Below are positions 11,711 to 23,960 of a stretch of 64,000 nucleotides of DNA, in pieces. The notes beneath the pieces are model-generated. The model worked only from the letters and a program-made list of their open reading frames with translations. It made no database searches and was not told where the DNA came from. The number at the start of each line of letters is the position of its first letter. The first letter of the stretch is position 1. The position numbers and the translations under genes were made by a program. The stretch is taken from NCBI GenBank assembly GCA_025890175.1, contig JANPYM010000005.1, positions 1,316,440 to 1,380,439 of the forward strand. The letters are read 5' to 3'. The DNA is from Ciborinia camelliae. Its lineage: Eukaryota; Ascomycota; Leotiomycetes; Helotiales; Sclerotiniaceae.

Positions 11711-14700
11711 CTACTGCATATACTCAACGAGAAGACTTCTGGCCTCGGAATTCAATCTTTCGTTCGCGAAACCTGAAATCGCTCTGTTGTGTCGTGAATT
11801 TGCATCTCTCAAATATGATCCCACCCAAAGTTTTACATCCGTGATCTCTGGCCATTCATCATCCGCCACCTTCTTGCAAGTGTTAAGTTGCGTGAAGCCA
11901 ACTCCAAAGCTTAGATCGTCGACATCTGCTTCAGCAACTACATCATCCGTTGTCACAGGTAGTGGTGGGTTTTCCAACAACTTGAGTAGGGCCTCACAAG
12001 TCTTAGACCAACCCTTTCTGTACTTGACAGCAAATGCTTGGGAATCGGTCAGAGTCTTGGTCAAGGAGATAACGGCTATCTTGCGGTCTAGTGGTCGAGG
12101 AAATTGCTGGGTAATTGGGAGAATGATGGTCAAGTATAGAGGCACGAATACGGTTTCTTGTACAGCATCGGATTGTTTTATAAAGAAATCTGCTCCAAGA
12201 CCTTGCTGGTCTTTAGACGAGATAAGATGATAGAAGCGGACGAAACGACGCTTGAAGGCTTCGGGGGGGTTGCTGTTAAGGCGTGTGAACATGATATTCA
12301 AGATCGTAGGGAAATATTGTTCGATGGCAGAACTATTAGTTGTTAGCATAGAATTGATGCATATATGAGGGTCACTTACACATTGCATGATATAATTAAA
12401 GCTTCCAAAACATCGAAACTTTGTAGTTCGGTCCTCGATTTCCCGGCCATGAGTTTCTGGAAAATACCAAGAATTGGCTCCAATTGGTTGTTTGCAACAA
12501 GTTCAGCAGCGCATTTGGGTATCATTGCGGAAAGTAGTCTTGTGAGTGCTGGTACATTTCCACGGGATTCCCAGAGACTGGGGCTTAGAATTGGTGTGAT
12601 CAGGTTTCTGTAGTAGTCAGAAAGTGTTGTTGATGGGTTGGCTTCCAAAAGAGCGGCGAATAGCTGAAAGACGTAAGGCATAAATTCTTTGATTATTAGC
12701 GCAGGGTCCCATATTCGAGTAGATATTGAACATACCTTGAACATCGCTGGATAAAATACCAGCAAAGGTTGGGTATAGGTCATTCTCGAGCTTATCAGGC
12801 TGTGAAGGAGCCGACCATCTATGTAAGTTAGAAATGCAACTATGCAGAGAACATTTGTACATACCTAATCAAAGCACCAAAGGCCTCGAAGTGATAATAA
12901 TAGAAGCGTGGGTTACTGGGATTTTGGCCAATAACCTGAGTGATATTGATCAAATGCTGCAAAACATTGTCTGCAATCGGAATGACGCCGTCCTTGATGA
13001 CGATGAGCACTCTCATAACACAGCGCATGAGGAACTCATTCTCTTGAATCTTTTCGGGCGCGGCATCTTTTTCGATCAAATGGAACAAATGGTTCAAAAG
13101 ACTTTCAGCGAGCGGCAATACATCTTCCTTCCCAAAGATATGCTGGTTTGCATCATTTGTAAGAAACAAGACTCTTTCCACGGTGATTGCAGCATAAGTA
13201 TAGACTACATAATTCGAGGATCCAAGATTCTTGACCAAAGGCTCGAATGCCGCTTTCCATTGATCTTTCGTCAGTTGACTTCGGAACGTATAAAGGAACT
13301 TGATAGCATCTACTTTCAAGATTGGCTCCACATTCGTTTCAGCAAGAAGGTCATTTGCGATGTTTTGCTGGAAAAAGTCGACAACATTCACCAAGGGGTT
13401 GGTGGTTTTGACTCCTTGTCCAGTTGTGATGACACCCTTGGCCGCGATAGCCGAAAACAAATATACAGCAGTATCTTTGGATTTCCAATGATCACTACCG
13501 TTCTGTGAGAACTGGTCAAGATAATGCTTGATGTAACGTCCAACAACTTCTGTCACAAGTGGCTCAAACTTCTCCAAAAGCTTGCGCAAAAAGTCTGTTG
13601 CTGCTCGTCGTCTGGTGTCGGCGTCCGATCCCTCCAGATCTCTTCGGATGTATTCGATGGGCTCATCCTCAAACTGTTCAATGTCGGTTTCCCTCAAGCT
13701 AACATTGGGTAAGATGACCTTTTCAACCACCTGGCTCAAGATGTCCGCATTGTTGAAATTTTGAGCATGCTTATCGAGACTTGCAACAGCAGTCAGGAAA
13801 TGTAATGCCTTGCTGACAAGTATATCAAATTTTGTTTCGGGTCCAATGGTTGTCAGCAGACTCCAGGCGCTTGTAATGAATGGCTCACAGAGACTCCCAA
13901 ATGCGTCTTCGTATTTCTGCATGTAAAGTGTCGAGACCTCACATATGCCAGCCTTCACAAATTCGAGGGGCCCCGATTCCGAATCATCATCTGTGGCCAA
14001 GAGAGGGTTTTCATATGTCAGATATTTGTGCAGAAGTTTGGACAAGTCTTCGATATTATCCTCGAAGATGGGAGGTAGGTCTTGGCAGGAAAGATCAAAG
14101 AAGACCTTCATCAAAAGATTCATCGTCTCAAAATGTTGCTTCAAAACCTCCTTATTATCCTTATTGGCTTGTATCTGTTGGTCGGTACTCTGCGGGAAAC
14201 AAATTAGCCGGTACCTATACCGCCGAGGGAATGGAATCATACCGCCAGAAGCTGTACAAAAGGTTGACCAAATTTTGATAGTACGTGGTTGACTTCTGTG
14301 TAGAGAGCATCTGAAGCAAACAGCGGCCTCCATCGCTTGAATATTGAATGCGCAACTTCCAGAACACCATTGTTGATTTTGGCATTGTCCGGAGTGAGAC
14401 GTGAAACCAAATCCTACACATAGTCAGCATCAGTAAATCGTTCGGTATGAACACAGATCTGGTATTCCAATAACTAACATCCACCAATGTATCCCATCTA
14501 TCCCAGAAGTCCGATTCTGCAATGATACTAATAGCTTCACCAAGCTGAGCTTGTATACTGTTTGGGACCGAGACCATGAGGCCGATTAACTCGGTCTTTA
14601 TCGTAAAGACTTCATTTTGTGGAAGCTTGTAGTTTCTCTCTTCGTCCTGAAGATTTATCAGCAGAGTAGGGCAACCGGCGCGAGATACCTACCACATAGT

Positions 14701-14961
14701 TGTACTTAATGAAGTTCTTAAAGCATAAAGCTCCCGAAAGTCTGGTATTAACTGACAGATTATCTGCTGCAACAATGTTGAGGAGAAGGAGAGAAAATCC
14801 AGGTTTGGCCTGCTCAACTTTCAAGGCTGCCTCAGCTACACAAAAAAAGTTAATAATTACTTTAGAAACATGGGTGAAAGATCTTACAAACCTTGTTTAT
14901 GCTGCCTTGGGTCCAAAGTAGCTTGGAGTAGAGTTGCAACTGTTTGAATATCTGAAGACAT
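11711..14961 (-). CDS. CSE1: CSE1/CAS importin-alpha re-exporter, 8 exons, 962 aa
   Basis: The model is complement(join(11711..12332,12380..12686,12736..12818,12865..14189,14243..14413,14479..14646,14693..14835,14892..14961)). Exons sum to 963 codons including the stop, and all seven introns are 46-65 bp. The start MSSDIQTVATLLQATLDPRQHKQ leads into the importin-beta N-terminal domain (AEAALKVEQAKPGFSLLLLNIVAAD, ALCFKNFIKYNYV). The CSE1-specific HEAT repeats follow: FWDRWDTLVDDLVSRL, the large exon with YMQKYEDAF, EPIEYIRRDLEGSDADTRRRAATDFL, HWKSKDTAVYLFSAIAAKG and NPRFYYYHFEAFGALIR, then WSAPSQPDKLENDLYP and YVFQLFAALLEAN. The protein is an exportin that, with Ran-GTP, returns importin-alpha from nucleus to cytoplasm. 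Its length equals that of yeast Cse1 (about 960 aa). It diverges from the TSC2 gene across 1.2 kb. Confidence 0.95.
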
Positions 14962-16146
14962 ATCTAAAGAGACCGTGTGAGGATCTAAATAGAAATCAAG
15001 AACTGGTGATTGACACAGAATGTTTGTTTGTAAACTTTCTAGATCATCCTAAAAAGGATGGAGACGGAGGGGGAGATAATCCGGAATCCGATTTATTAGG
15101 AACATGGAACACAGGTCAAGCCAAGAAAGATCTTTCAAAAATGATTCCTTGATTCCAGCTAAACCAACAAACAAACAATTCATGAGCTATCTGAAACCAA
15201 AAGCAAAGATGTACGTTGAACTTTTGTCATGTCCAGAGATTCCATATAAGCATGCTATTATACTCTGATATCTTTATCTTTATTTTGATATTTTTGTATC
15301 GTTATCTGATCTGGTTGTTGAAGAAAATCATGAGTTTCTTCTCATTGAAGACTAGTGTCATCATCTGCGTTCAAGCCAGTTCCAGATTTGCAGCCTTATA
15401 GCCTTACAGCCTCACCGCCTTACAGGTGTAGACACCAGGTTCCTAGCCTTGTAGCCTGCAAGGCTTGGCAAAAGGTACTTGCTACCTAGCCTTACAAGTG
15501 AAGTCAACAATTTATAGAAGATATCTAGATATTGTTGAAGTTCAATCCCATGTCTCTCATGAATATATGTATCAGCTGGACAATTAGATACCTATCTATA
15601 CCTACCTACCTATTTGTATTGTTTATGGAAGTTTGACTCACTGTAGCTCCTTCACTTCACTCACTCTTCATCCTCTCACAATGCAATATATCTACTCTTT
15701 ATGATTGAAAGAATACATTCAGTGGTTAGACTTCATACTTCATGCAGTAATTGTTAAATGTCCTTGTTGATTTTTATTACATTGGTTCCAACCAGGACCA
15801 AGCCCAGTAAGCCCAAGTTAAAAAGTATGGGCCTGGGATAACCTCATTAGCTGGCTCCATCAATGTCCAACGTGTTTGCTAGAGTCAACCCTAGAATACC
15901 CTACGGCCCCAAGTCTCTCTGCTGATTTGCTCTTGCTCATGTGACCCTAATGTGAATCCCCCGTATATACAATATTAGAGATCATGGAAAATAGAGCAAG
16001 TTGTCTGTTGCCTTAGGAATCTCAAAATATAATTGTCTCGGCACTTCACAAACATCTGTGGCCTTATTCTTTTCTTTTTGTCAACTTTGATTTATTTACT
16101 TGCATACAACACCACAATAAAAGTTTCTACAAGAAAAGCCTTCAGC
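14962..16146. promoter_or_regulatory. Divergent intergenic region between CSE1 and TSC2
   Basis: Both genes start here and run outward, so their promoters and leaders share this 1.2 kb. It carries a loose repeat of AGCCTTA-like units at about 15396-15500 and ACCTACCTACCT near 15600. The open frame at 14934-15152 overlaps the CSE1 start antisense and resembles nothing. No defined operator was recognised. Confidence 0.5.
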
Positions 16147-19100
16147 ATGTATCCACCATTTACTAACAGATGGAATCTCGAACTAGACTCTCGAGTACAA
16201 CGAAATCCTCGAGCTTCCAACCCCCGTGCTTCGAATCCTCGAGCTTCTATGCCTCCACCTGTCGGAGATGCAGCTCAGACGCCAGAAGCAAGAAACTCTA
16301 GCGGAATTGCGAGTGTGTTCAAGAGCTTGACAGGCGGTAAAATTACTAAAAGTCCAAGTACACAATCTCCAGCAACAGGTCCTCTCCAGCTCGATAATGG
16401 AAGCGTTCCGCAAAAGCTCAACCACGAGCCAACTCTTGAACAGCTACAGGCAGGTCACAGTCTCGCAGATCGTATCCGTGCAGCTGAATACTTACGTCGT
16501 GCCGTGATTGACTATCCCATGGAAAATGTCAGTAATCTAGATCGAGACCAACCTGTTGGCTTACTAAATTTTTGATATAGGTTTCTATGATATTCATAGC
16601 AGGCAGAGATTTGATCGAACCAACTCAAACACAGCAAGCGCGGATTGCAGGGTTTGAATTGCTGACCGCCTGTGTTCAATGTACATCCTCGAACGACCCC
16701 GAAAGAGCAAGCTTTTTTCAAATATTAAGTCAACCCACAAACAGAGAAGATTTCCACCTGCAACTTGTTTCGTTGATCGAACTATCACGACATGGCAAAG
16801 ACCTTTCCGGCTTCCATTATGATTTACTCCCTTTATTGACTTTATGGTTGAAAGATACTTGGTCTGCAGCTACATCGGAACGAAACGCACGTAAGAAGTC
16901 CACCCGTCAGAACTCCTTACCAAAAGAACAAGCACCTTACGTGGAAGAATCTAATCTATCTCTGTTGTTTGGTTTCATTGCGGATATTATCAAGTTCAGT
17001 TCCAATATCATCACGGAACCAGCATCGTCTCAACTTCTTTCTCAAATTCTTGAGATTTGCACATCGTCTGCTACCGAAGCCGATCTCAAAGCTTGCAATC
17101 AAGTATTCGATGCCATTATAACATATGGAGATATTCCAGATAGCAAACTTCAGCCGGTTGTGAAGGTGCTATGCTCTATACACAGTTCTCTTTGGAATGT
17201 ACACCAAGACGCATGGAGATGCATCAGCAACTTATGCAGATCCCATCATGGGCTCACCATGGTGAGAATATTGATGGAAATACTTGGAAAGCCTCTGTTA
17301 GACAAGTCCGATGATAAGCAATATAGCCAGAACATCAAAGAGGTCAGGGGTGCCATCTCAGCATTGGAAAAGTTATTCGCCAAGGACGCAAAGGACGGCT
17401 ACCCCTTAGTCCCATTTACGCTTCTCATGGCTTCTTTAAGAAAGGTCCTTGAGCTCGATCGCACTGCAGTTGACTGCGATACACTGCAGTTGATTTACTC
17501 ACTTTTTACTCACGAGGGTGGAATCATGCAGAATGTGCTGGACGAAGACTGGTCACCGATGTTTGAGATTGTGTCTACATGCTCTAGACGTATTACAGAC
17601 CCAGTGACGAATCGGTCTCTGATATACAATACTATCGACGTTAGTGCGCCTTCCAGAGACGAAACCCCGCAACAGAAGTTTATAACAAAAATGGGGGAAC
17701 TAATTGGTGGTTTGATCGTGCGTGTCGAGCAACTATTGAATTCACCTCCACTCAACTTTGTTCAGAAAGATGATTGTCTTAAATTCTTCGTCAAAGCCCA
17801 TATCTATCTTCCGGACACCTGCGCAAAACTGGTCATTGATCATTTCATAGAGTATCAATGTTGCTCGCCGTCGGACTTGCGATGGAAGGATAATATTAAC
17901 CTGATTCTTGGAGGATTTCTTGCCGATCGGTCCCGTCCCTCCGACATTCGACTACATGCTCTGAAAGCCGTCACAGATGTATATGTTATTGTCAGCGTCA
18001 CAGATCAACCCGAGATTTTTGAGGCTTTTGCAGTGACCGTCTTGACATATGTCCGAGATGAGAAGGATATTTCAATACTGCAGGAATTGATCGATTTCGC
18101 CGTAGTAATGGCTGAGCAAACTCAGGATGACGGCTTATTTCAACATGCTGTCGACATTATGAGAAGTGTTGTCACGAGTGACCGAATGCAATCACCGCTT
18201 GGCTCACCTCCTGGGTCTCGCCATGGCATATTATCGAGTAAGTCTGCATCTTCCAGCGCCACGCTTCCGATTATGCACAGCCCTTCCAATATTGTTGTGA
18301 AGGGGTTCATTCGAGTTTTTATGCGAACCATGTTTACGGATGTCTCCAAATCATTACTGGTATTCGAGGAACTACTTGCCATCGCAAAAGCTTCTGACTG
18401 CCCAACTGATTCCCGTATATCTGCTCTAAAAATGTTCCTTCGGCTGCGAACAGACGCAATGAATAGAATATTCCTTACGCCCTTCACTGAGTCAGATGCT
18501 TTGGCGGCTTCTCTCTATCGAACAGCAGGATCTTTAGCTATGAAACACGCTGCTGATGAAGCTGCGCAGCAAAGCCGACTAGCTCGAGCAGAAGATTCTA
18601 ACTCTCGTCTGTCTCGGAGTACCTCGGGCGGCCAAGCACAGCCTCCCCCGAAACAGTCTTTCAGACTAGGCAGTGGCATGAATCGAACTTTACAGCGCGA
18701 CCATCAGATGTGGATGTCTCCAGATTCAGACGCCTTGCCAGACACTACATATGGTAATGCTACTCTACGTCTAGTTTCAATCATCGAAAACGTAGACCAA
18801 AAGTTTAGTTCGCAAGATTTGGACACTGCAGGCCCGGTTTCTGACCAACTATACTTGCAACAGTCCGGTGCCCAAAGTATCACCGTCAAAGCAAATGTTG
18901 CAGAGGAGGATAGACACGATTTTGCAACAGATGCTCCCGACAATGTCTTACAGAATCCCATCGAGTCCATCGATCCGAAATTATCTGATGCCAAAGAAAA
19001 CGAAGCTGGTATCAACGATGGATTGAACTCCTATCAGCCGGTCGTTCAAACTATTCTGAACATTGACTCCTATCTTGACGTTCTTTGCCAGCTCCTCGAT

Positions 19101-21284
19101 GGCGGGTGTGACTGGGAAGTATACAGTTACATACTTGTTCACCTACCATCTCAATTGACAAACCAAGCGCTTTTTAAGTCGTCAATCCCTCAGATAAAAA
19201 AGCTCAGATCTTTGTTGTGCGATTTGATCAGGGATAACAGCTTTCAAGAGCCCCCAGTGTCATCTGGGTTGCGCAAAGCTGACGTTGCTATATGTCTCTT
19301 TCATGTTTTAACCATGGTCACAAGTTATAACCGAGAGTTTTCCAAGGCTGAGGAAGACGAAATTGTCAGGACCTTCTTGCAAGGCGTGGGCGCGTGGGAG
19401 CGGGCTGCCAAATGTTGTATTCATGCTCTTTCAATTTGTTGCCATGAGCTTCCTGGTTCGATTACAAAAGCACTGGTAACAATTCTTCAGAAGATGTCGC
19501 AGATTATTACTCAACAGCATGTCGCAATCCACATTCTGGAATTCTTAGCTTGTCTCTCGAGACTTCCAGAACTGTACGTGAATTTTCGGGAAGAAGAATA
19601 CCGAACTGTTTTCGCTATATGTTTCCGATATCTTCAGAATGTACGAGATCAGCCGAGCAAAGATAGCAATCAAAGAAACAGCCACCCGCGAGCTCGAGTT
19701 TCATCAGCACCGCTTTCCACTGAAATAAATTCCGTGGATTCGAACGCCCAAACAAGCAGCTCCGATGATTTACCACAGTATGTGTATGCGCTTGCATATC
19801 ATGTGATCATTTTTTGGTTTTTGTCTTTGAAACTCACTGATCGAGCTGGTCAAGTTGGCTGGATCGCCAAAAACCTTGTCTCGACTGATTCGAATGGAAA
19901 GGAGAATATTGATGAGCAAGCACAAGTAACTCTAGACTTTATGCAAAGAGTTGCTTATGCCGACGTGGACGAATCTTCAGCTGATCCAGACTTCACCCCG
20001 GAACTTTATGGTGAAATACTGAAAAAACGCTGGATAATTGGCCACAGCGTTGTGACCATTGAACAAGCTACCCACAAAGGCTGGGCCCAAATTACCAAGC
20101 GCCATCCTTCGGGTACTTCTTGTTATATGGTTCGCGAAAAGTTCAGCCCGCCGCCTCCACATCAGATCTCTCTCACTACTGATGCTTTACGCGACGCAAA
20201 GCACTCCCGTGCCAATTTTGTTCTTCCCAGTCACCTGCTCCTACAGTTGACGGCTTCAATACCGCAAGGTACTGAGTTTACGCGCCCGATTGCTCTTCCT
20301 GATGACGACATGACTAGACGTGCTGTATGGGCTCTTGATCGTAATCCTACTGTAGATGGGCATAAAGTCGGTGTTATTTATATTGGTGACAAGCAGACAC
20401 AGGAAGTCGAGATACTTTCTAACATCACCGGTAGTGGGGAGTATTATACCTTTCTTGCAGGGCTTGCGACAGTCACTGAACTGAAGGGGGCTAAATTCAA
20501 CACTCAAGGTCTTGATAGAGAATACGGTATGGATGGAGAGAAGGCATTCTGTTGGAGAGACCGTGTTTCTGAAATAGTTTTTCACGTTACAACGCAGATG
20601 CCGACTAATCTTGAGAATGATCCACAGTGCGCCCACAAGAAGAAACATATTGGTAACGATTTTGTGAATATTATTTTCAACAACTCCGGCTTACCATTCA
20701 AATATGACACGTTTCCCTCCGATTTCAACTATGTTAATATTGTCATTGCCCCAGAATCTCGTCTATCCTTCACGGCTGCCAGAGATCCACGACAAGAACA
20801 ATTACGAAAAGACCCATACTACAAAGTTCAAGTCATGAGTAAGCCAGGGTTCCCGGAGATTTCCCCTGCTGCTGAAATGAAGATCATCAGTCTGAGGAAG
20901 TTGCCGGAGTTTATTCGTTTGCTAGCAATGAATGCTTCGGTGTTCTCCTCAGTCTGGGCAAATCGCGAGGGTGGAGAACATGTTTCACCCTGGCGCAATC
21001 GTCTACGTGAGATCAATCGACTTAGAGCAAAGCATGCGCCGAAGCGATCTAACTCTACTCATATATCTCCACCAGGCACATCGAACGGTGCTGTCTCGGA
21101 TGCAAAGAACCGCGAGAGTATGACTAGCATTCGTCGAGCTTCTGTTGCCAACTTCAGCTTTCTATCTAGTTCGGTTGATGCTAGTTCTCAAAGATCATCG
21201 GTCATGTCTACAACAGAGCCAGAGAAGGGTACGAATGGAGACGAGCTCATGGTTGATAGTTTAGACTTCTCACGATGGGCATGA
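16147..21284 (+). CDS. TSC2: Tuberin (TSC2) homologue with C-terminal Rap/Rheb-GAP domain, 2 exons, 1694 aa
   Basis: The model is join(16147..16527,16581..21284). The 53-bp intron has donor GTCAGT, a CTTACTAAA branch site and acceptor ATATAG, in phase 0. I chose the ATG at 16147 as the first in a frame that is open but ATG-less upstream; Met36 (16252) is an alternative. Residues 1-120 are low in complexity, with a fivefold-spaced NPRAS repeat and a VFKSLTGGK motif. The long helical tuberin region follows (about 128-1080), with a serine-rich break near 670-760. The Rap-GAP domain spans about 1379-1575: VGVIYIGDKQTQEVEILSN, FLAGLATVTELKGAKFNTQGLD, then HIGNDFVNIIFNNSG, whose Asn1486 is the expected catalytic 'asparagine thumb'. 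The rest of the domain (PSDFNYVNIVIAPES) is also conserved. TSC2 turns off the small GTPase Rheb and restrains TORC1. Its partner TSC1 is not in the window. Confidence 0.93.
16199..16251 (+). repeat. In-frame NPRAS pentapeptide repeat in the TSC2 N-terminus
   Basis: A 15-bp unit encoding N-P-R-A-S occurs three times in a row, with third-position differences between copies. It lies in the disordered N-terminal part of the protein, so the copy number may vary between strains. Confidence 0.85.
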
Positions 21285-22072
21285 TATGGAATGCGAGGCG
21301 TTGGGTAGAAACGACTGAAATTATTGGGAAATACCACAAAAGTTTTTTATTTTGTTTATTGTTTTCTTTCATCTACAGGACTGATGGGCGCCATTATGGG
21401 GTTGTGGGGGGGGGGGGGGCGATTTGGCATTGAATCGAAACAGTTTGTATGTCCGCAAAGTTACATGGGCAAAGAAGGAGCATTTTCTTTCAATCGCCTA
21501 TTTAAGCACACATTAACATAGCTTGGTAATGAAATCGAGTATTTATTTCTGAATCTCGTTGCAGGCTCAAACCTTGAACCAGTTTTATTCAGAACTTTAG
21601 CATGAGTGCGTGATTTATTCATTTTCCATTCTTCGTGGAGCAATTATCGAGTGAAACTGTTATGATTATGTTTTTTTTCTTCCACGCTCCTTGTGAAGTT
21701 TCCTGCCCAAAACTATTGATATGAGCTATTGGCTGACTTCGAGTCTTATTTGCCAATGGGTCAAAGCCGACACCATGGCGTTGTTCGGAATTTGTCGATA
21801 TTTGTCGATACGAAGGCTTGGCCAGGCGGGACAAAAGCAAGCTGCTAGCTTGATAGGCGTGACATTGGTTTTTTCCACACCTTCAAGTTATGGAACGTTT
21901 CCTCGTTTCGTAAAAGAATAAATGGAATCCGATCTTATCTTGACCCACGTCTCATCGACGAGGCAAAGCCCGTCCCATCTGATGGTTCTTTTTGAGAATC
22001 GATCTCCAGAAGGCGTATGAGTGCTCAGTACTGATGTGGAGTAAAGATAGATCAACCCAGCCTCTACAATCC
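21285..22072. other. Convergent intergenic region with a poly-G run
   Basis: This lies between the stops of TSC2 (+) and the Pop8-like gene (-). It contains an uninterrupted run of 14 G at 21406-21419 and a 19-bp match to 4543-4561 at 21773-21791. No gene is supported. Confidence 0.55.
21406..21419 (+). repeat. Homopolymer run of 14 G
   Basis: Fourteen consecutive G residues follow GTTGT, about 120 bp after the TSC2 stop. The assembled length is uncertain because sequencing errors are common in such runs. Confidence 0.85.
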
Positions 22073-22534
22073 TCAATCATTCCAAACCCCCTCAATATCT
22101 CCCTGGCCCACTAAACCGCCCAACCAATTTCCCCGCCCCTTCACCCTCCACCCCACCTGTTCATCCCCGTTCCCTCCCCTTTTAATCCATCCTCCCAGCG
22201 CAGCAACCACCGCACTGGCATCCTCTCTCATAACTCTAATCCAAACATCTTTGCCATCCGTCTTCAAAATATCAATCGAGATAGCAGATCCATGGAGTCC
22301 CAGAAATTGTGTTAGTGCCGAGGTAACATATGATTTTCCCGTAATATCATCTAGCTGTGGTTTCTTCAATGACGAGGTTTGAAGCTCGAGATGGATGTAG
22401 GAAAAAGGTGGTGCGGTGATGGTGATGGCTTTATGCTCGTGACCGTTGCGGATTTGTTTGCTTTTTGGGGGGGTAGAGGTTGGGGGTGCTTCTTGCATTA
22501 AGGTATCTACGATAGGCTCTGTAGTCTCAACCAT
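22073..22534 (-). CDS. RNase P/MRP subunit Pop8-like protein, single exon, 153 aa
   Basis: A single uninterrupted frame with a good ATG. After a short polar N-terminus (to about residue 35) the protein reads ITAPPFSYIHLELQTSS, then TGKSYVTSALTQFLGLHGSAISIDILKTDGKDVWIRVMREDASAVVAALGGW, then VGWRVKGRGNWLGGLV. This alpha-beta pattern of strand, 'LxxALxQFLGLxGxAIxIDIL', 'xxWIRVxRED' and 'W' is what I associate with the Pop8-like domain of ascomycete RNase P/MRP proteins, related to Pop5. These subunits help the RNA enzyme mature tRNA and rRNA in the nucleus. The assignment rests on recognising the pattern by eye. The gene is head to head with Spt4. Confidence 0.72.
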   Translation of the reverse strand: MVETTEPIVDTLMQEAPPTSTPPKSKQIRNGHEHKAITITAPPFSYIHLELQTSSLKKPQLDDITGKSYVTSALTQFLGLHGSAISIDILKTDGKDVWIRVMREDASAVVAALGGWIKRGGNGDEQVGWRVKGRGNWLGGLVGQGDIEGVWND

Positions 22535-22788
22535 TTTTCAATCAGCTGAAAATAATCAATAATTATAGCCAAATTTGTATTTTTATATCTTACTGATGAG
22601 GTTAAACCAGAAGGTTCAGCCGTGTCGGCTTTTTTAGGCGCCTGGTCCAAGCTTTTATCAGCCTTGCAGCAGTATTTCTTTGACATCTCTCGGACAACCC
22701 ATCCAACACATAAACTCCAACCCTGTCAGATTCGAAAGCCTTCGCATCATAACTTCAACTCCAGCTAGGTAATCTCGAAGCAATTAAA
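22535..22788. promoter_or_regulatory. Short bidirectional promoter between Pop8-like and Spt4 genes
   Basis: Only 254 bp separate the two start codons, which point away from each other, so both core promoters and leaders must sit here. No clear TATA box was seen; pyrimidine-rich patches precede the Spt4 start. Confidence 0.7.
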
Positions 22789-23290
22789 ATGACCGAAAAT
22801 TTCGTGCCCTCCAACCAGCAGCGCAACCTCCGCGCATGCATGGTCTGCTCAATCGTCATGACCCAAAACGTACGCATCTCTTCTTCCTTTTGTCCTTCCA
22901 TCGTTCGATGCTGTATGCACAGACTAACATACATGACTCCAGCGATTCATGCGAGAAGGATGTCCCAACTGCGAAGATTTCTTACATTTGCAAGGTTCGA
23001 TGGAAGCGATTATCGACTGCACGTCTCAAGTTTTCGAGGGCCTCATTACGCTGGCCGATCCATCTAAATCGTGGGTTGCTAAATGGCAGAGATTGGATGG
23101 ATATGTAAGGGGTGTGTATGCGACAAAAGTAAATGGGCAGTTGCCTGAAGAAATCGTATCGACGATGGAGGAGGAGGCGAGGGTCAAATATATTCCGTGA
23201 GTTTTTCTGCGCTGGGGAAGAGGATTCTGCATGATGGATTGGAGCTAATATGGGAGTAGGAGAGATGGAAGTGCTACGGAAGCGGATTGA
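22789..23290 (+). CDS. SPT4: Transcription elongation factor Spt4, 3 exons, 121 aa
   Basis: The model is join(22789..22869,22943..23196,23260..23290). Introns are 73 and 63 bp with GTACGC and GTGAGT donors, and the phases agree. The zinc finger is intact: Cys17-x2-Cys20 in [14 protein letters not shown], and Cys34-x2-Cys37 in [16 protein letters not shown]. The NusG-binding half follows ([45 protein letters not shown]), a standard Spt4 signature. The last exon supplies only RDGSATEAD. Spt4 pairs with Spt5 (DSIF) to keep RNA polymerase II processive. The length matches the family (about 100-120 aa). Confidence 0.95.
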
Positions 23291-23960
23291 GGAAACTTAT
23301 ATGATGGCATGCAAGTGATGGTAATAGCATTTTCGCTGTTCTTGGTACAAGATGATGGGAAGTCCAAACGGTGTTTTGCAACTTATGAAGTATTTGCTAC
23401 TTCAGAGCTTGATAGATCAAGCCATAAGACAACTAACACCATTGCCCCGAAAAGGATTTCTTGTATCCCGTCTTGTATCCAGCACTTTCAAGACTACTGT
23501 TATTATGAACTATACTAAGTTCTCATTAGGTCAATTACTATGTGTAATGGGATGGGGATCTGGGTCTGGGTCTGGGTCTGGATTGGGGATGTATATCTAT
23601 CGGAGCGTGAAGGAGTTAAAAGGAGTTCGGAGATTATATCGAAACAGCTCCAGGGAAAATACCAAGAACTTTGAAGTGTCTAATTGAATCAAACCATATG
23701 AATTGCTCGATACATTACAGCAAAATTCATTTCATAACATTTATGGAACCATCTAGGCTTCTAGGAGCCGATTACAATCATTGACACAAAGCCAATGAAT
23801 GATTGGGAATTGAAAATGACTTGAGAAATGCAAATATCTCGCATTCGTTCTTCTATAGATGCAAGTGGTATCAAATATAACGCCATACATATTCCGCCCA
23901 TACTTGTGAACTGCTCTGATATTTTAACTCCGTGCAATGCCAAATTCTCATGATAGACAA
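23291..23960. other. Convergent intergenic region between Spt4 and KIN17
   Basis: This holds the 3' flanks of both genes. A short GGGTCT hexamer run lies at about 23556-23580. No gene is supported. Confidence 0.55.

Noticed and set aside
11466..12230. 254-codon plus-strand open frame
   Set aside because: It lies antisense over the well-supported last exons of CSE1 and has no recognisable domain.
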